Shown here: one piece after another, positions 17,844 through 27,554 of the stretch | Layout: each line of letters opens with the position of its first letter | Position numbering within the stretch: the first letter of the stretch is position 1 | Assembly (NCBI GenBank): GCA_045644665.1 | Contig: JAZRHH010000034.1 | Location: forward strand, 50,895 to 114,894 | DNA: 64,000 nucleotides | Reading direction: 5' to 3' | DNA from: RGIG9115 sp045644665 | Lineage (GTDB): Bacteria; Bacillota; Clostridia; UBA1381 | Notes under the pieces: generated by a model | Told to the model about the DNA's origin: nothing | The model's input: the letters and a program-made list of their open reading frames with translations, nothing else | Database searches by the model: none | Made by a program: the position numbers and the translations under genes

Positions 17844-18689
17844 GTGATATATTTTTGTGCTGACGATTATGGACTAAATGATACATCATCAATGCACATA
17901 CAGCAGTGCATAGATGAGGGTAACTTAAATAAGGTCAGTGTGTTTCCGAACTTTGAAAAATTCAGTTTAGAAAAGATACAAAACATAAGAATTTCCCTCC
18001 ACCTTAACCTTGTAGAAGGCAGGTGTATGGCAGATGCTAAAGAAATAGATTTGATAGCAGACCAAAAGGGAAACTTTAAACATACCTTTGGGGGACTTTT
18101 TAAGCTTAATTTACTCTGCAGAAAAAAGTTTGAAGCTCAGGTTTATAAAGAAATCAAGGCTCAGGTTTTATTCTTTAAAAACATTCTGCCGGAGAACGCT
18201 CCTTTTTGTATCGACAGCCATCAGCATACACATATGATACCTGCTATATTTAATGCGCTGCTCAAGGTTTTGAGTGAGGAAAAAATAAAGGTAGATTATA
18301 TGCGTATCCCTGCAGAGCCGGTTTTGCCATTTATAAAAACCCCATCTCTTTATATGACATACAGCGTAGTAAATATTATTAAGCAATGGCTTCTAAAGCT
18401 TTTGTGGGTGATTAACAAAAAGCATACAAGTGTACCTACAGCACTGTTTTTTGGAATTCTTTTTTCAGGGAAGATGGATGAAAAGAGAGTAAGTAAAATC
18501 ATTCCAAAGTACATTAAATTAGCAGAAAAACGGGGTATGGATATAGAAGTTTTATTCCACCCCGGTTACCTGGATAAGAAAATAGATTTCAAAAGTAAAA
18601 ATATAGTATTTGAAAAATTTTACCTGTCGGAGAACAGGAAAAGGGAATTTTATGACCTAAAAAAAATATCAGAAAGAAGTGTACTGTAA
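17844..18689 (+). CDS. YdjC/ChbG-family carbohydrate deacetylase
   Basis: The 281-residue protein begins IYFCADDYGLND, the metal-binding Asp pair of YdjC/ChbG-type deacetylases, followed by DSHQHTHMIPA with the paired histidines and FHPGY near the C-terminus. Family members remove N-acetyl groups from N-acetylated sugars. In this locus it may deacetylate an amino sugar in the polymer or its lipid-linked precursor, opposing the acetyltransferase at 13.4 kb. No signal peptide is visible, so action is cytoplasmic. The GTG start follows the previous stop directly, with AGAAGGTG as ribosome binding site. Confidence 0.83.
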   Translation: MIYFCADDYGLNDTSSMHIQQCIDEGNLNKVSVFPNFEKFSLEKIQNIRISLHLNLVEGRCMADAKEIDLIADQKGNFKHTFGGLFKLNLLCRKKFEAQVYKEIKAQVLFFKNILPENAPFCIDSHQHTHMIPAIFNALLKVLSEEKIKVDYMRIPAEPVLPFIKTPSLYMTYSVVNIIKQWLLKLLWVINKKHTSVPTALFFGILFSGKMDEKRVSKIIPKYIKLAEKRGMDIEVLFHPGYLDKKIDFKSKNIVFEKFYLSENRKREFYDLKKISERSVL

Positions 18690-19369
18690 TGCCTTATATT
18701 GAACAGGACAAGGTCGATGCCAGAACAAGGGAAAAACTTGAAGCAATTATAGAAAAATCGTATGGGTCCTACTGGAAAAAGAAAAGACTTTTCGATATAT
18801 TTTTTGCTAGTCTTATTTTACTATTTTTTCTTCCCCTGATGTTTATAATTGCAATTGTCATTGTAATTGACGACCCCAGCGCCGGACCTTTTTACAAGCA
18901 GATAAGAGTAGGCCGTCATGGAAAAGAATTTTATATGTATAAGTTCAGAACAATGCGTGCCAATGCAGATAAAATGATAGAAGAACTTGCAAAGCAGAAC
19001 GAAATGGACGGTCCGGTGTTTAAAATGAAAGAGGACCCCCGTATAACAAGAGTTGGTAAGTTTCTAAGAAAGGTTTCTCTTGACGAGCTTATGCAATTTT
19101 TTAACGTTCTCAAGGGAGATATGACCTTGGTAGGTCCAAGACCGCCGCTTCCAAGAGAGGTACAGTATTATACTGATTATCAAAGACTAAGACTTCTTGT
19201 TACCCCCGGTATTACATGCACCTGGCAGATTTCAAAAAACAGAAATGACATACCATTTGAACAGTGGGTAGAAATGGATATTGAATACATACAAACAAGA
19301 ACATACCTGAATGATATAAAAATTATGCTTAAAACTCCCATAGTTATGCTTACAGCTACGGGACGATAA
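18689..19369 (+). CDS. undecaprenyl-phosphate sugar phosphotransferase (initiating, small PHPT type)
   Basis: A 226-residue monotopic phosphoglycosyl transferase of the WcaJ/PglC fold. After an N-terminal amphipathic stretch comes KRLFDIFFASLILLFFLPL as re-entrant membrane helix, then YKFRTM, the catalytic DELMQFFNVLKGDMTLVGPR region and VTPGITCTWQI. It transfers a sugar phosphate from a nucleotide sugar to undecaprenyl phosphate, starting each repeat unit. It lacks the extra N-terminal membrane segments of long WcaJ proteins. It overlaps the previous stop by one base. Confidence 0.9.
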   Translation: MPYIEQDKVDARTREKLEAIIEKSYGSYWKKKRLFDIFFASLILLFFLPLMFIIAIVIVIDDPSAGPFYKQIRVGRHGKEFYMYKFRTMRANADKMIEELAKQNEMDGPVFKMKEDPRITRVGKFLRKVSLDELMQFFNVLKGDMTLVGPRPPLPREVQYYTDYQRLRLLVTPGITCTWQISKNRNDIPFEQWVEMDIEYIQTRTYLNDIKIMLKTPIVMLTATGR

Positions 19370-19389
19370 TCAAATTTGGAGTGAAGAAA

Positions 19390-20508
19390 ATGAAAGTTGC
19401 TATGATTGGGCATAAGGTTATTCCCTCAAGACGAGGCGGAATAGAAAACGTTCTTACAACACTATGTCCTATGCTGGTTGAAATGGGACTGGATGTTACT
19501 TGTTACAACCGCTCATCAGATAAAGTAGAAAATGAATATGTTGGCACAGTAGAGAACAAAATGTACAAGGGTGTAAAATTAAAAAATGCATGGACTCTTA
19601 ACGTCCGTGGCTTTGCTGCAATGATAGCATCATTTACAGCTGCAATAGCTGCTTCATTTAAAGATTATGATGTGGTTCATTTTCATGCAGAGGGACCTTG
19701 TGCAGCGCTTTGGATTCCAAAACTGTTTGGTAAAAAATGCGTTGCTACAGTTCATGGACTTGACTGGCAAAGAGAAAAGTGGGGCAAGGGCTTTGCATCA
19801 AAATATATAAAATTTGGCGAGAAAATTCTTGCAAAGTATGCAGATGAGGTTATAGTGCTAAGTCAGGCAGCTTATGATTATTTTAAGGAAACATATAATC
19901 GTGAAACTGTAATTATTAATAATGGGATAAGCCGTCCGGAAAGAAAAGAAGCAGAAATTATTACAAAGAAGTACGGACTAAAAAAAGACGAATATATATC
20001 TGTTGTATCAAGACTGACTGCAGAAAAAGGTATTCATTATCTTATTGATGCGTACAGCAAAATCACAACAGATAAAAAGCTTGTTATTGCAGGAGATACC
20101 AGCGATACTGACGATTATGTTAAAATGCTCAAAGATAAGGCGTCAGGAAATCCAAATATCATTTTTACAGGATTTATTTCCGGTGACGTTTTAAAGGAAA
20201 TATATTCAAACTCCTATATAAATGTCCTGCCTTCGGACCTTGAAGGCATGTCCCTGTGTCTTTTAGAGTCACTTGCATATAAGAACGCACTTCTTTGTTC
20301 GGATATTCCTGAAAACACTGCAGTGGCAGAAGACAGGGCAGTTTACTTTAAAAAAGGGAATGTTGGGGATTTGGCGGAAAAACTTAAACTACTGTGTGAT
20401 GACAGCGAGTATGTAGATAAACTCAGAGACGGTGTAGACGAATTTATTTTAAATAAATATAGTTGGCAGGATGTTGCAGAAGCAACCTGCAGACTCTACA
20501 AAAAATAA
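19390..20508 (+). CDS. GT4-family glycosyltransferase
   Basis: A GT-B glycosyltransferase of 372 residues. The N-terminal GHKVIPSRRGGIENVLTTL holds the glycine-rich loop of DUF1972/GT4 proteins; the C-terminal half has VVSRLTAEKGIHYLI, and the donor-binding glutamates lie in PSDLEGMSLCLLESLAY. It is predicted to extend the lipid-linked repeat unit in the cytoplasm. The ATG at 19390 is supported by TTGGAGTG; a GTG at 19381 overlaps that site. Confidence 0.87.
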   Translation: MKVAMIGHKVIPSRRGGIENVLTTLCPMLVEMGLDVTCYNRSSDKVENEYVGTVENKMYKGVKLKNAWTLNVRGFAAMIASFTAAIAASFKDYDVVHFHAEGPCAALWIPKLFGKKCVATVHGLDWQREKWGKGFASKYIKFGEKILAKYADEVIVLSQAAYDYFKETYNRETVIINNGISRPERKEAEIITKKYGLKKDEYISVVSRLTAEKGIHYLIDAYSKITTDKKLVIAGDTSDTDDYVKMLKDKASGNPNIIFTGFISGDVLKEIYSNSYINVLPSDLEGMSLCLLESLAYKNALLCSDIPENTAVAEDRAVYFKKGNVGDLAEKLKLLCDDSEYVDKLRDGVDEFILNKYSWQDVAEATCRLYKK

Positions 20509-20527
20509 AAGAAAAGGTTTTAGTAAT

Positions 20528-21760
20528 ATGGATAATATAAAAAATCTTGAACAGACACAAAACTTCCAGGAAAAAATAAAAGAGCTTTTTAAAGAATTTG
20601 CAACAGATGAGCAATATGATATCTGGGCAGATACATTTGAAATTGAGCTTGAGGGCGAAAAACAAGTCATAGTTGCATATCATGGAACTGAAAATATTAA
20701 AGTTTTCAAAAAAGAGTGCAGTGAAATTCTTTTCTCCTGTATTAATTCTATAATGGGCGAAGGGCGGAAAATTAAAATAGCCAAAAAGAGTAGCTACGTG
20801 ACCTTAAGCCCTAATACAAAAAAGAATATCAAGGCTTTGAAATTCTTTGTCATCGGTATGATTTTCGTGTGCATTGCAACGGCTATTATAGTTATTATGT
20901 GCAATTATATCGGCAACAGAAATTTCAGGGAAACTTTTTACAGCACAAGCAGTCTTAAGGTGGACAGCCCTCTGCGTGTTATTCAAATTTCAGATTTGCA
21001 CCGCACGTCCTATGGTAAAAATAACAAAAAGCTTCTGGAGCGTGTTGAAGCATTAGAGCCTGATATAATAATCTGCACCGGCGACATTGTAGATTCTGCG
21101 GAGAAAGATGTTGACTATGCAATTGATTTGGGCAAGGCACTTTCAAAAATTGCCCCTTCATATTATGTATACGGAAACAACGAGGTGGAAACCATTTATG
21201 ATTTTCATCTTAACGAAAAGGAACTGGACCGGAAATTTGGGTTCAATAAAGACAGCCGTGATGAAACAGCCCTTTTGAAAATCCATGATTCCTTTGAAGA
21301 TAAGCTCGAAAACGCAGGTATAAAGGTTCTTAAAAATGAAAAGGACACCATAAAGGTTGGGACTATGACAATTGATGTATACGGAGTACTAACCTCCAAC
21401 CCGTCTTCATTCTGGTCTTATTCTGAAAAAGCCTTTTTGGGGTACATCTATGAAAATACAGATAACCTTAAAATCACAGCAGTACATGAGCCTTTTATTT
21501 TCCAGGAGTTTGAGCCTGAATTTTGGGGAGATTTGATGGTTTGCGGACATACTCATGGAGGAGTTGCCCGTATCCCTGTACTTGGGCCTCTTTTCACACA
21601 CGAGGGCGGATTATTCCCTGAACGGGGCGGCGATTTTGTTTATGGAAGATATAGTGCTGCGGGTAAGCCTTTAATTGTAAGTTCAGGACTTGAAAATTCA
21701 AACATTTTTCGTATAAATAATCAGCCTGAACTGGTTGTTATCGATATTAATAAATTTTAA
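20528..21760 (+). CDS. membrane-anchored metallophosphoesterase with a DnaA-domain-I-like N-terminus
   Basis: Of 410 residues, about 12-85 look like the N-terminal (domain I) fold of DnaA: a helical segment, a conserved tryptophan in QYDIWADTFEIEL, then paired strands and a helix ending in GRKIKIAKK. A membrane segment follows near 100-125, then a calcineurin-like phosphoesterase with ISDLHR, CTGDIVD, YGNNE (usually GNHE/D), VHEPF and CGHTHGG. Most metal ligands are present. Membrane-bound phosphoesterases of this type often act on nucleotides or lipid phosphates; here it could hydrolyse a lipid-linked or nucleotide signal tied to polymer export. The start at 20528 has only a weak ribosome binding site. 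The phosphoesterase call is firm; the DnaA-like call is tentative. Confidence 0.78.
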   Translation: MDNIKNLEQTQNFQEKIKELFKEFATDEQYDIWADTFEIELEGEKQVIVAYHGTENIKVFKKECSEILFSCINSIMGEGRKIKIAKKSSYVTLSPNTKKNIKALKFFVIGMIFVCIATAIIVIMCNYIGNRNFRETFYSTSSLKVDSPLRVIQISDLHRTSYGKNNKKLLERVEALEPDIIICTGDIVDSAEKDVDYAIDLGKALSKIAPSYYVYGNNEVETIYDFHLNEKELDRKFGFNKDSRDETALLKIHDSFEDKLENAGIKVLKNEKDTIKVGTMTIDVYGVLTSNPSSFWSYSEKAFLGYIYENTDNLKITAVHEPFIFQEFEPEFWGDLMVCGHTHGGVARIPVLGPLFTHEGGLFPERGGDFVYGRYSAAGKPLIVSSGLENSNIFRINNQPELVVIDINKF

Positions 21761-21780
21761 TTTTGGGAGGGATATGTAAA

Positions 21781-23136
21781 ATGTTTACTGATATACTTCA
21801 AAAATTAATTATTTTAATTGTTGGTTTGTTGTTTGTGGCATCAGCAGCAATAATATGTCTTCGTTTAAAAAATGTAAAACGGTCAGAAAGTACACAGATT
21901 TTTAAAACGGCAGAATATTTTAATGCATGGATTATTCTGGTTTGCTTTGTTACTACTATGATTTATGGAATTTTTAATCATTTTGAACTTAAAAAGTCAG
22001 TTCATGCAATTGTTGCTTTAAATTATTCGGAAGCATCTCAGGCACAAAATTCAAATGGCACAAGATACAATATGGCAGAAATCATAAGCGATGAAGTGGT
22101 TGAAAGAGCCATTAAAAAGGGTGCACTAAAAAATGTTACCGTAAAACAGCTTAGGGACTGCCTGGTAGTTTACCCTTGTGTTCAAGGCGGTGTAGGAGAT
22201 GAAACAGAGTACCATATTTCTACAGAGTTTGCAGTGGAATACCATGCATCAAAGGACACAGACCATCTTGATTCTGAAAACGTTATTAAGCTAATTACCG
22301 CAGCGTATAAAGAATATTACATAGAAAAATACACAGACAATTTTAAGCTGGACACCGAAAAGCCTGATTTTCAAAAAATGGAATATATGGATATAGTAGC
22401 GTATTTTGACAAAGAAGCAGAGGCTATACTCAACTACTTGTACGGTATGGCCGAGAAAAATCCCAGCTTTGTCACAGAAAGCGGAAGTACCTTTAATTCC
22501 ATTGCAGGCAAGGTGCATCAGTTTAAGGAAACTCAAATAAATGAGAATTTAAAATCCCTTGTTTTGCAAAATGGTATTGTAAGAGACAAGAGCGGTTATG
22601 TGGACAGATTATCATATCAGAATAAGAACGTAGATTTTGACCGTCAAAAAAACAGTGCATCTTATACTATATGCAATCAGGCAATTGATATGTACAGCAA
22701 GGAAATGACACGAGTGGTACTTGTTCCTACCTGGGACCAGGAGGGCAAATACTATATGGGCAGAACAAAGGTTGGCGTTGATGAACTGTCGGTTATGGCT
22801 ACAAGCTTCAGCGATTATGTTGCATCTAACGAAAAGGAAATAATGGATAATAACCTTGTACTTGACAAAATATCTTCAAAAAATCCGGATACCCAAGTTC
22901 TTATGTCCGCAGACGTATTGGTAGATTCTATTTATGACAGCATCAAAGGATTTGAAAAAGAAGCTGTGAGCGCAGGCAGAGAGTATTCAAGCCGAAGAAT
23001 GAATCAGTGTATCGCAGTAAGCATTTACGGAATTTCAATTATGAGTGAGCTTAAAACACTTTTACTCTTTGCGGCTTTTGCATATATATCGCTTATATTG
23101 TACAGCATTTCAAAGAAATTTCCTAAAAAGGCATAA
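21781..23136 (+). CDS. Wzz-like polysaccharide co-polymerase, divergent
   Basis: The 451-residue protein has two N-terminal membrane segments (about 5-25 and 38-56), a large outside domain and a last membrane segment near 425-443. The first outside motif ALNYSEASQAQNSNGTRYN, followed by MAEIISDEVVERAIKKG, matches the opening of Wzz/YveK-type chain-length regulators. It has no BY-kinase domain or tyrosine-rich tail. It probably sets chain length or gates export together with the next gene product, which has the same outline plus a GGDEF-like domain. GGGAGG upstream supports ATG 21781. Confidence 0.68.
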   Translation: MFTDILQKLIILIVGLLFVASAAIICLRLKNVKRSESTQIFKTAEYFNAWIILVCFVTTMIYGIFNHFELKKSVHAIVALNYSEASQAQNSNGTRYNMAEIISDEVVERAIKKGALKNVTVKQLRDCLVVYPCVQGGVGDETEYHISTEFAVEYHASKDTDHLDSENVIKLITAAYKEYYIEKYTDNFKLDTEKPDFQKMEYMDIVAYFDKEAEAILNYLYGMAEKNPSFVTESGSTFNSIAGKVHQFKETQINENLKSLVLQNGIVRDKSGYVDRLSYQNKNVDFDRQKNSASYTICNQAIDMYSKEMTRVVLVPTWDQEGKYYMGRTKVGVDELSVMATSFSDYVASNEKEIMDNNLVLDKISSKNPDTQVLMSADVLVDSIYDSIKGFEKEAVSAGREYSSRRMNQCIAVSIYGISIMSELKTLLLFAAFAYISLILYSISKKFPKKA

Positions 23137-23157
23137 ACTATAGGAGGGAGAATAATA

Positions 23158-25023
23158 ATGAAGAGTTTTCAAATTTTAAGATATCTAAAAAAAATTCTGC
23201 CGTTTATAATAGTTTTTTGTCTTTTAGCAACCTATGCTATATATTTTAAACTATCAACATCAAATAGTTATATAGCTTCTGAGGTTATCCATTATAATGA
23301 TGAACAAGCAGAAAAAGGTCTTGCACCAACAGGAGATAAGCTGGACGTAAATGAAATCAAATCATCTGCTGTAATGTCAAAGGTTGTTGACAAAATGGGA
23401 CTTACAGGTATTTATTCCGTTGATAGTCTTATTTCAAGAATAAATATAACTCCCATTGAGGATAAGGACAAGGTAGCACAAAAAGATGCAAAGCTTGAAG
23501 AAGGCGAAGAATACATATATGAACCAAGCACGTTTATTGTTTCTTTTGCGGCAACAAGCGGCGAAGGTCCTGATTTTGCAAGGACAATACTTGATGAAAC
23601 GCTAGACGTTTACTTTGAACGTTTTAGCCAGAAGTATGTAAATGTGGCCCCTGCAAATAACACTATCGAGAATCTTAATAAGAATGATTATGATTTTATT
23701 GAAATGATGGAGCTGATTGACACCAGCATCGAAAACACCGTCAATACCTTGTACCAGAGAATAGAACAGAACAATTATTACCGGTCAACAGAGACGGGTG
23801 TATCCTTCAGTGAGCTTACTAATGACTTTAATTATTTAAGACAGGTCAAGGTTTCAGCCCTTTTCTCAAAGATATATAAGTATCAAATTACAAAAAACAA
23901 ATCGGTGCTTATTTCTGACTATACAACAAGAATAGACAATAACGATATTTCAAATGCAAAGGACGAAAGCATTGTTGAAGATGTTGTTAATGTAATTGAT
24001 GCTTATGTGAAAAAAATGAGAGAATCGGGAAATACCAACATTACATATGAGTATATTCTTGACAATCTTCATGAGAGAAATCTGCAGGACTATGTTGGTG
24101 ACCAGACTGTAACCTATGATGAGCTTATCTATAGCTGGAGAGAGCGCAAGGAAAGCAAAGAACACGCAATTATTGATTCTGCATATTGCAAATATATATT
24201 AGATACCTTTACAAATTGTACAGGTAAATGTAACGGCGCATGTCAATCCTCTGACTTGACGTGTACAGAGCTTTCGGGCGCTGAATATGCTGCCGTTAAA
24301 GAGGAAGTTGAAAAGGAAATCAACGTACTTCTTGATGAACTTACTGCTCTTTACGACACTACAATGAAAACTAATGACGAATACAACAAATACCTTGGCG
24401 CAAGTTATATTTCAGTATTGTCGTCAGCTTCTATAAGAGAAAGTGTTAATGTGCCGCTATATACAGGTGTTGCATTCTTCTTCCTTATAATTCTTTGCTG
24501 TGGAGGAGCAATAATTCTTGGAAGAGCAGTTGATATAATAAATTACATTTTCTATACAGACCATCTTACAGGCTTTAATAACAGAGCATATCTTGATAAA
24601 TACCTGAAGTCCAAAGACAAAAAACTCCTTGATGACGGTGTTGTGTATTGTCTGATTGATATATCTAATCTGATTAGCATTAACGAAGAATATACAAGGG
24701 CTGTAGGCGACGAAATTATTAAGATGTTCACCAGCCTCATAAAAGAAACCTTTGGCAAATCAAACACCGAGTATATCTATAACGGTAACGGCAGCTTCGT
24801 TATGCTTACAGAGAATTCTGATTATATTACTGTAGAAGATATAATGAGACTTTTCAGGTTACGACTTGACGAAAGAGAAGAATACAGAGAAGTTTCAATA
24901 GAGTACAAGATTGGTATTTCTGAAACATTTAAAGAAAACAAAACGGCAAGAAAGTTGCTTTCGGAAGCAATCCAAAACAAAAAAAGCTATACCTCAGACT
25001 TAAAAGAACAAACAAGTTTATAA
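23158..25023 (+). CDS. Wzz-like co-polymerase fused to a degenerate GGDEF domain
   Basis: The 621-residue protein has a membrane segment near 13-31, an outside Wzz-like domain starting ASEVIHYNDEQAEKGLAP then NEIKSSAVMSKVVDKMGL, a second membrane segment near 433-456, and a cytoplasmic GGDEF-like domain from about 473. That domain begins DHLTGFNNRAYLD, but the signature is GNGSF (543-547) in place of GGDEF and no RxxD site is visible, so it cannot be an ordinary diguanylate cyclase. It may bind a nucleotide or other proteins and so regulate polymerisation. A CTGKCNGAC cluster near residue 360 could form disulfides outside. A BY-kinase normally sits at this point of such loci, and none is encoded here. 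GGAGGGAG precedes the ATG. Confidence 0.78.
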   Translation: MKSFQILRYLKKILPFIIVFCLLATYAIYFKLSTSNSYIASEVIHYNDEQAEKGLAPTGDKLDVNEIKSSAVMSKVVDKMGLTGIYSVDSLISRINITPIEDKDKVAQKDAKLEEGEEYIYEPSTFIVSFAATSGEGPDFARTILDETLDVYFERFSQKYVNVAPANNTIENLNKNDYDFIEMMELIDTSIENTVNTLYQRIEQNNYYRSTETGVSFSELTNDFNYLRQVKVSALFSKIYKYQITKNKSVLISDYTTRIDNNDISNAKDESIVEDVVNVIDAYVKKMRESGNTNITYEYILDNLHERNLQDYVGDQTVTYDELIYSWRERKESKEHAIIDSAYCKYILDTFTNCTGKCNGACQSSDLTCTELSGAEYAAVKEEVEKEINVLLDELTALYDTTMKTNDEYNKYLGASYISVLSSASIRESVNVPLYTGVAFFFLIILCCGGAIILGRAVDIINYIFYTDHLTGFNNRAYLDKYLKSKDKKLLDDGVVYCLIDISNLISINEEYTRAVGDEIIKMFTSLIKETFGKSNTEYIYNGNGSFVMLTENSDYITVEDIMRLFRLRLDEREEYREVSIEYKIGISETFKENKTARKLLSEAIQNKKSYTSDLKEQTSL

Positions 25024-25042
25024 AGAAAGGAGGGCAAATGGC

Positions 25043-26344
25043 GTGGAAAATAAAATCCTCGAAAGAGCCAAAGTATTTTATTTTATGGCTGTAGCCGTAA
25101 TGATGTATTATTTCCTTAATGAATACATTGATTTAGGTCTCCATGTTACATACCGCCATGCTTTTGCCCTTGTTCTTGCGGCTTCTGCTATACTTTTGTT
25201 TTTATATAAACCAAATATTGCAAGAGGCTTTACTGCTTTTTGGGAAGCGTGCATTTACAGTATTCCCCTTGGAGTTACAACGGTAGTTTCGCTGTTTATA
25301 TGGTTTATGGAAACAGTAGATATCGGCGTAATTTCAAGAGGTCTTTCAAGCTCCTTTATATATGCAAATATGCTTTCATTTGCCCTTGCTGCAGGAGCAA
25401 TGCTTTATATTTTCGGGAAAAATGGTATATGGTATAACCTTGTAGCTATTTTAATTGCAAATATTCTAATGATAGCAACAGTTATCGCCCAAAACGGACT
25501 TGGAAACTATCTTTCAGAATTTATAACCCTTGTAACCACCTTTGCAGGTGTAACAGGAGATGTTATTGTCCAGGCAGAAATTCATGAACTTGCATTCTGT
25601 CTTGGTGCATACCTGATTTATATGTTTTATAAACCAAGGAAAAATATAATATATTTTATATTACTCATCTTAAGTATTTTCTGCTTTTTATCCGCGTTTA
25701 AGAGAATTGCCATTATTGCCATTACAGTAGCACTGGCTTTTGGATATCTTTTAAAGTTTATTGCGCGGTACAATAAAAAAACGGCAGGCAACCTTGCCAC
25801 AATACTTACAATTACCGTTATTATACTGCTCATATGCTATATTGCCCTTATAAAAATGGATGCCTTTGAACTTCTGGAAAGTGCAGGAATAAACACAAGC
25901 GGACGTGTTGAAATTTATAATGCAGTAGATGATTTTTACGAGTTTAGTCCGGGATTTTTAGGTAACGGAATAGGCTTTCTTACATATCAGCTAAATACGT
26001 TTATGAATGTTGGAGTTGCATCTGTTCACAATGATTTTCTTCAGCACTTTATAGATTTGGGTTTTTGGGGTTATATTATATGGCTTGTATCAATTACCTT
26101 AGTGAGAGTGTTGTATTTTGGCAAAAAAGGAAATGTTGAAAATGCTATAATTACATTTATGCTAACCCTTTATCTTATAATTGTTTCTACAACAGACAAT
26201 ACCATGAACTATCCGCTCTTAACGGGTGTTCTGGCATTGCTGATGATAGGGAATGGGTTTGAGGAAAATGTACGCAGCAGAGAATTTAAAATGTTCGGCT
26301 ACATCTCCCGGGCAAACAAAGAAGAAAGTGATTCATTATTATGA
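25043..26344 (+). CDS. O-antigen polymerase/ligase-like membrane protein (Wzy candidate)
   Basis: A 433-residue protein with about ten to twelve membrane segments and the Wzy_C/ligase-type loop before VHNDFLQHFIDLGFWGYI, including the conserved His-Asn-Asp. It is the only polymerase-like gene in the locus, so it is the likely Wzy that joins repeat units on the outer face of the membrane. AAGGAGGG at 25027-25034 is nine bases before the GTG start. The next gene overlaps its end by four bases. Confidence 0.8.
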   Translation: MENKILERAKVFYFMAVAVMMYYFLNEYIDLGLHVTYRHAFALVLAASAILLFLYKPNIARGFTAFWEACIYSIPLGVTTVVSLFIWFMETVDIGVISRGLSSSFIYANMLSFALAAGAMLYIFGKNGIWYNLVAILIANILMIATVIAQNGLGNYLSEFITLVTTFAGVTGDVIVQAEIHELAFCLGAYLIYMFYKPRKNIIYFILLILSIFCFLSAFKRIAIIAITVALAFGYLLKFIARYNKKTAGNLATILTITVIILLICYIALIKMDAFELLESAGINTSGRVEIYNAVDDFYEFSPGFLGNGIGFLTYQLNTFMNVGVASVHNDFLQHFIDLGFWGYIIWLVSITLVRVLYFGKKGNVENAIITFMLTLYLIIVSTTDNTMNYPLLTGVLALLMIGNGFEENVRSREFKMFGYISRANKEESDSLL

Positions 26345-27549
26345 AGATTTTAATGGTAAATAAATTCCTGTACCCCCGGGGCGGGAGCGAAAGCTATATG
26401 CTTTATCTTGGTGAATATCTTAAAAAGCTTGGACATGAGCTTCAGTACTTTGGTATGTATGATAAAAATAATACAGTAGGAAACTCCGCAGGTTTATATA
26501 CGCAAAATATGGATTTCCACTCAGGAAAGCTCGGAAGATTTTTATATCCTTTTAAGATAATTTATTCTTTTGAAGCCAAAAAGAAAATCATGCAGGTAAT
26601 AGATAATTTTAAGCCGGATATTGTTCATATGAACAACATAAACTTCCAGCTCACACCTTCTATAATTTACGGTATCAAAAGAAAAGGAATACCTGTTGTT
26701 CAGACGGTGCATGACTATCAGATGATCTGTCCAAATCATCTTCTTTATAACTTTGATAAAAATACACCTTGCGAAAAGTGTGTTTCCGGCTCTCATATTA
26801 ATTGCATCAAAAATAAATGTATTCACGGCTCGGTAGTTAAGAGCATTATAGGTGTTATAGAGGCAAAATTTTATTCCCTCCTTAAGACCTACAAAAAGGT
26901 TGATTTGTATGTTTGCCCAAGTAACTTTCTTGAAAATAAGCTCCTGTCAGCAAAAGGATTTTACAAAGGTAAAACCCTTACAATACATAACTTTATAAAC
27001 AAAGAAATGTTTTTAGGATTTGACCGTAAAAAAGATTCCTACATTGTGTATGTAGGAAGACTTTCTAAAGAAAAAGGTGTTGAACATATTGCGGAAGTAG
27101 CAAAACTTCTTCCTGAATATACTTTTGTAGTGGCAGGAAGCGGCCCTGACGAAGATATGCTAAAAGGAATTCCAAACATAAAACTTGCCGGATTTCTTAC
27201 AGGCGATAAGCTTACAGAGCTTATGGGCAATGCAAAAGTTCTTCTGCTGCCGTCTGTGTGCTATGAAAACTGCCCCCTTTCCATACTGGAAGCACACTGT
27301 ATGGGAGTACCTGTGGTTACAATGAATAGCGGAGGTATGGCAGAGCTTGTAAAGGATGGAGTTACAGGTACACTTGTAAAGGAGCCTACTCCACAGGCAA
27401 TTGCACTTAAGTTAAAAGAAACCATTGAAAATGAGGATTACTATGGTAGGCTTACAGAAAATTGTAAAAAGGAAAAAGACAATATTTTAAGTGTTGAAAC
27501 ATACTGTGATATCTTATTAAAAGAATACGAAAAAATAGCCAAGAGGTGA
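26341..27549 (+). CDS. GT4-family glycosyltransferase
   Basis: A 402-residue GT-B transferase. It begins MKILMVNKFLYPRGGSESY with the glycine loop, carries a Cys-rich insert around 137-160 (CEKCVSGSHINCIKNKC) common in one GT4 clade, and has VGRLSKEKGVEHI plus the donor-site glutamates in CYENCPLSILEAHCMG. It likely adds a sugar to the lipid-linked repeat unit. The ATGA overlap couples it to the polymerase gene. Confidence 0.87.
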   Translation: MKILMVNKFLYPRGGSESYMLYLGEYLKKLGHELQYFGMYDKNNTVGNSAGLYTQNMDFHSGKLGRFLYPFKIIYSFEAKKKIMQVIDNFKPDIVHMNNINFQLTPSIIYGIKRKGIPVVQTVHDYQMICPNHLLYNFDKNTPCEKCVSGSHINCIKNKCIHGSVVKSIIGVIEAKFYSLLKTYKKVDLYVCPSNFLENKLLSAKGFYKGKTLTIHNFINKEMFLGFDRKKDSYIVYVGRLSKEKGVEHIAEVAKLLPEYTFVVAGSGPDEDMLKGIPNIKLAGFLTGDKLTELMGNAKVLLLPSVCYENCPLSILEAHCMGVPVVTMNSGGMAELVKDGVTGTLVKEPTPQAIALKLKETIENEDYYGRLTENCKKEKDNILSVETYCDILLKEYEKIAKR

Positions 27550-27554
27550 AAAAA

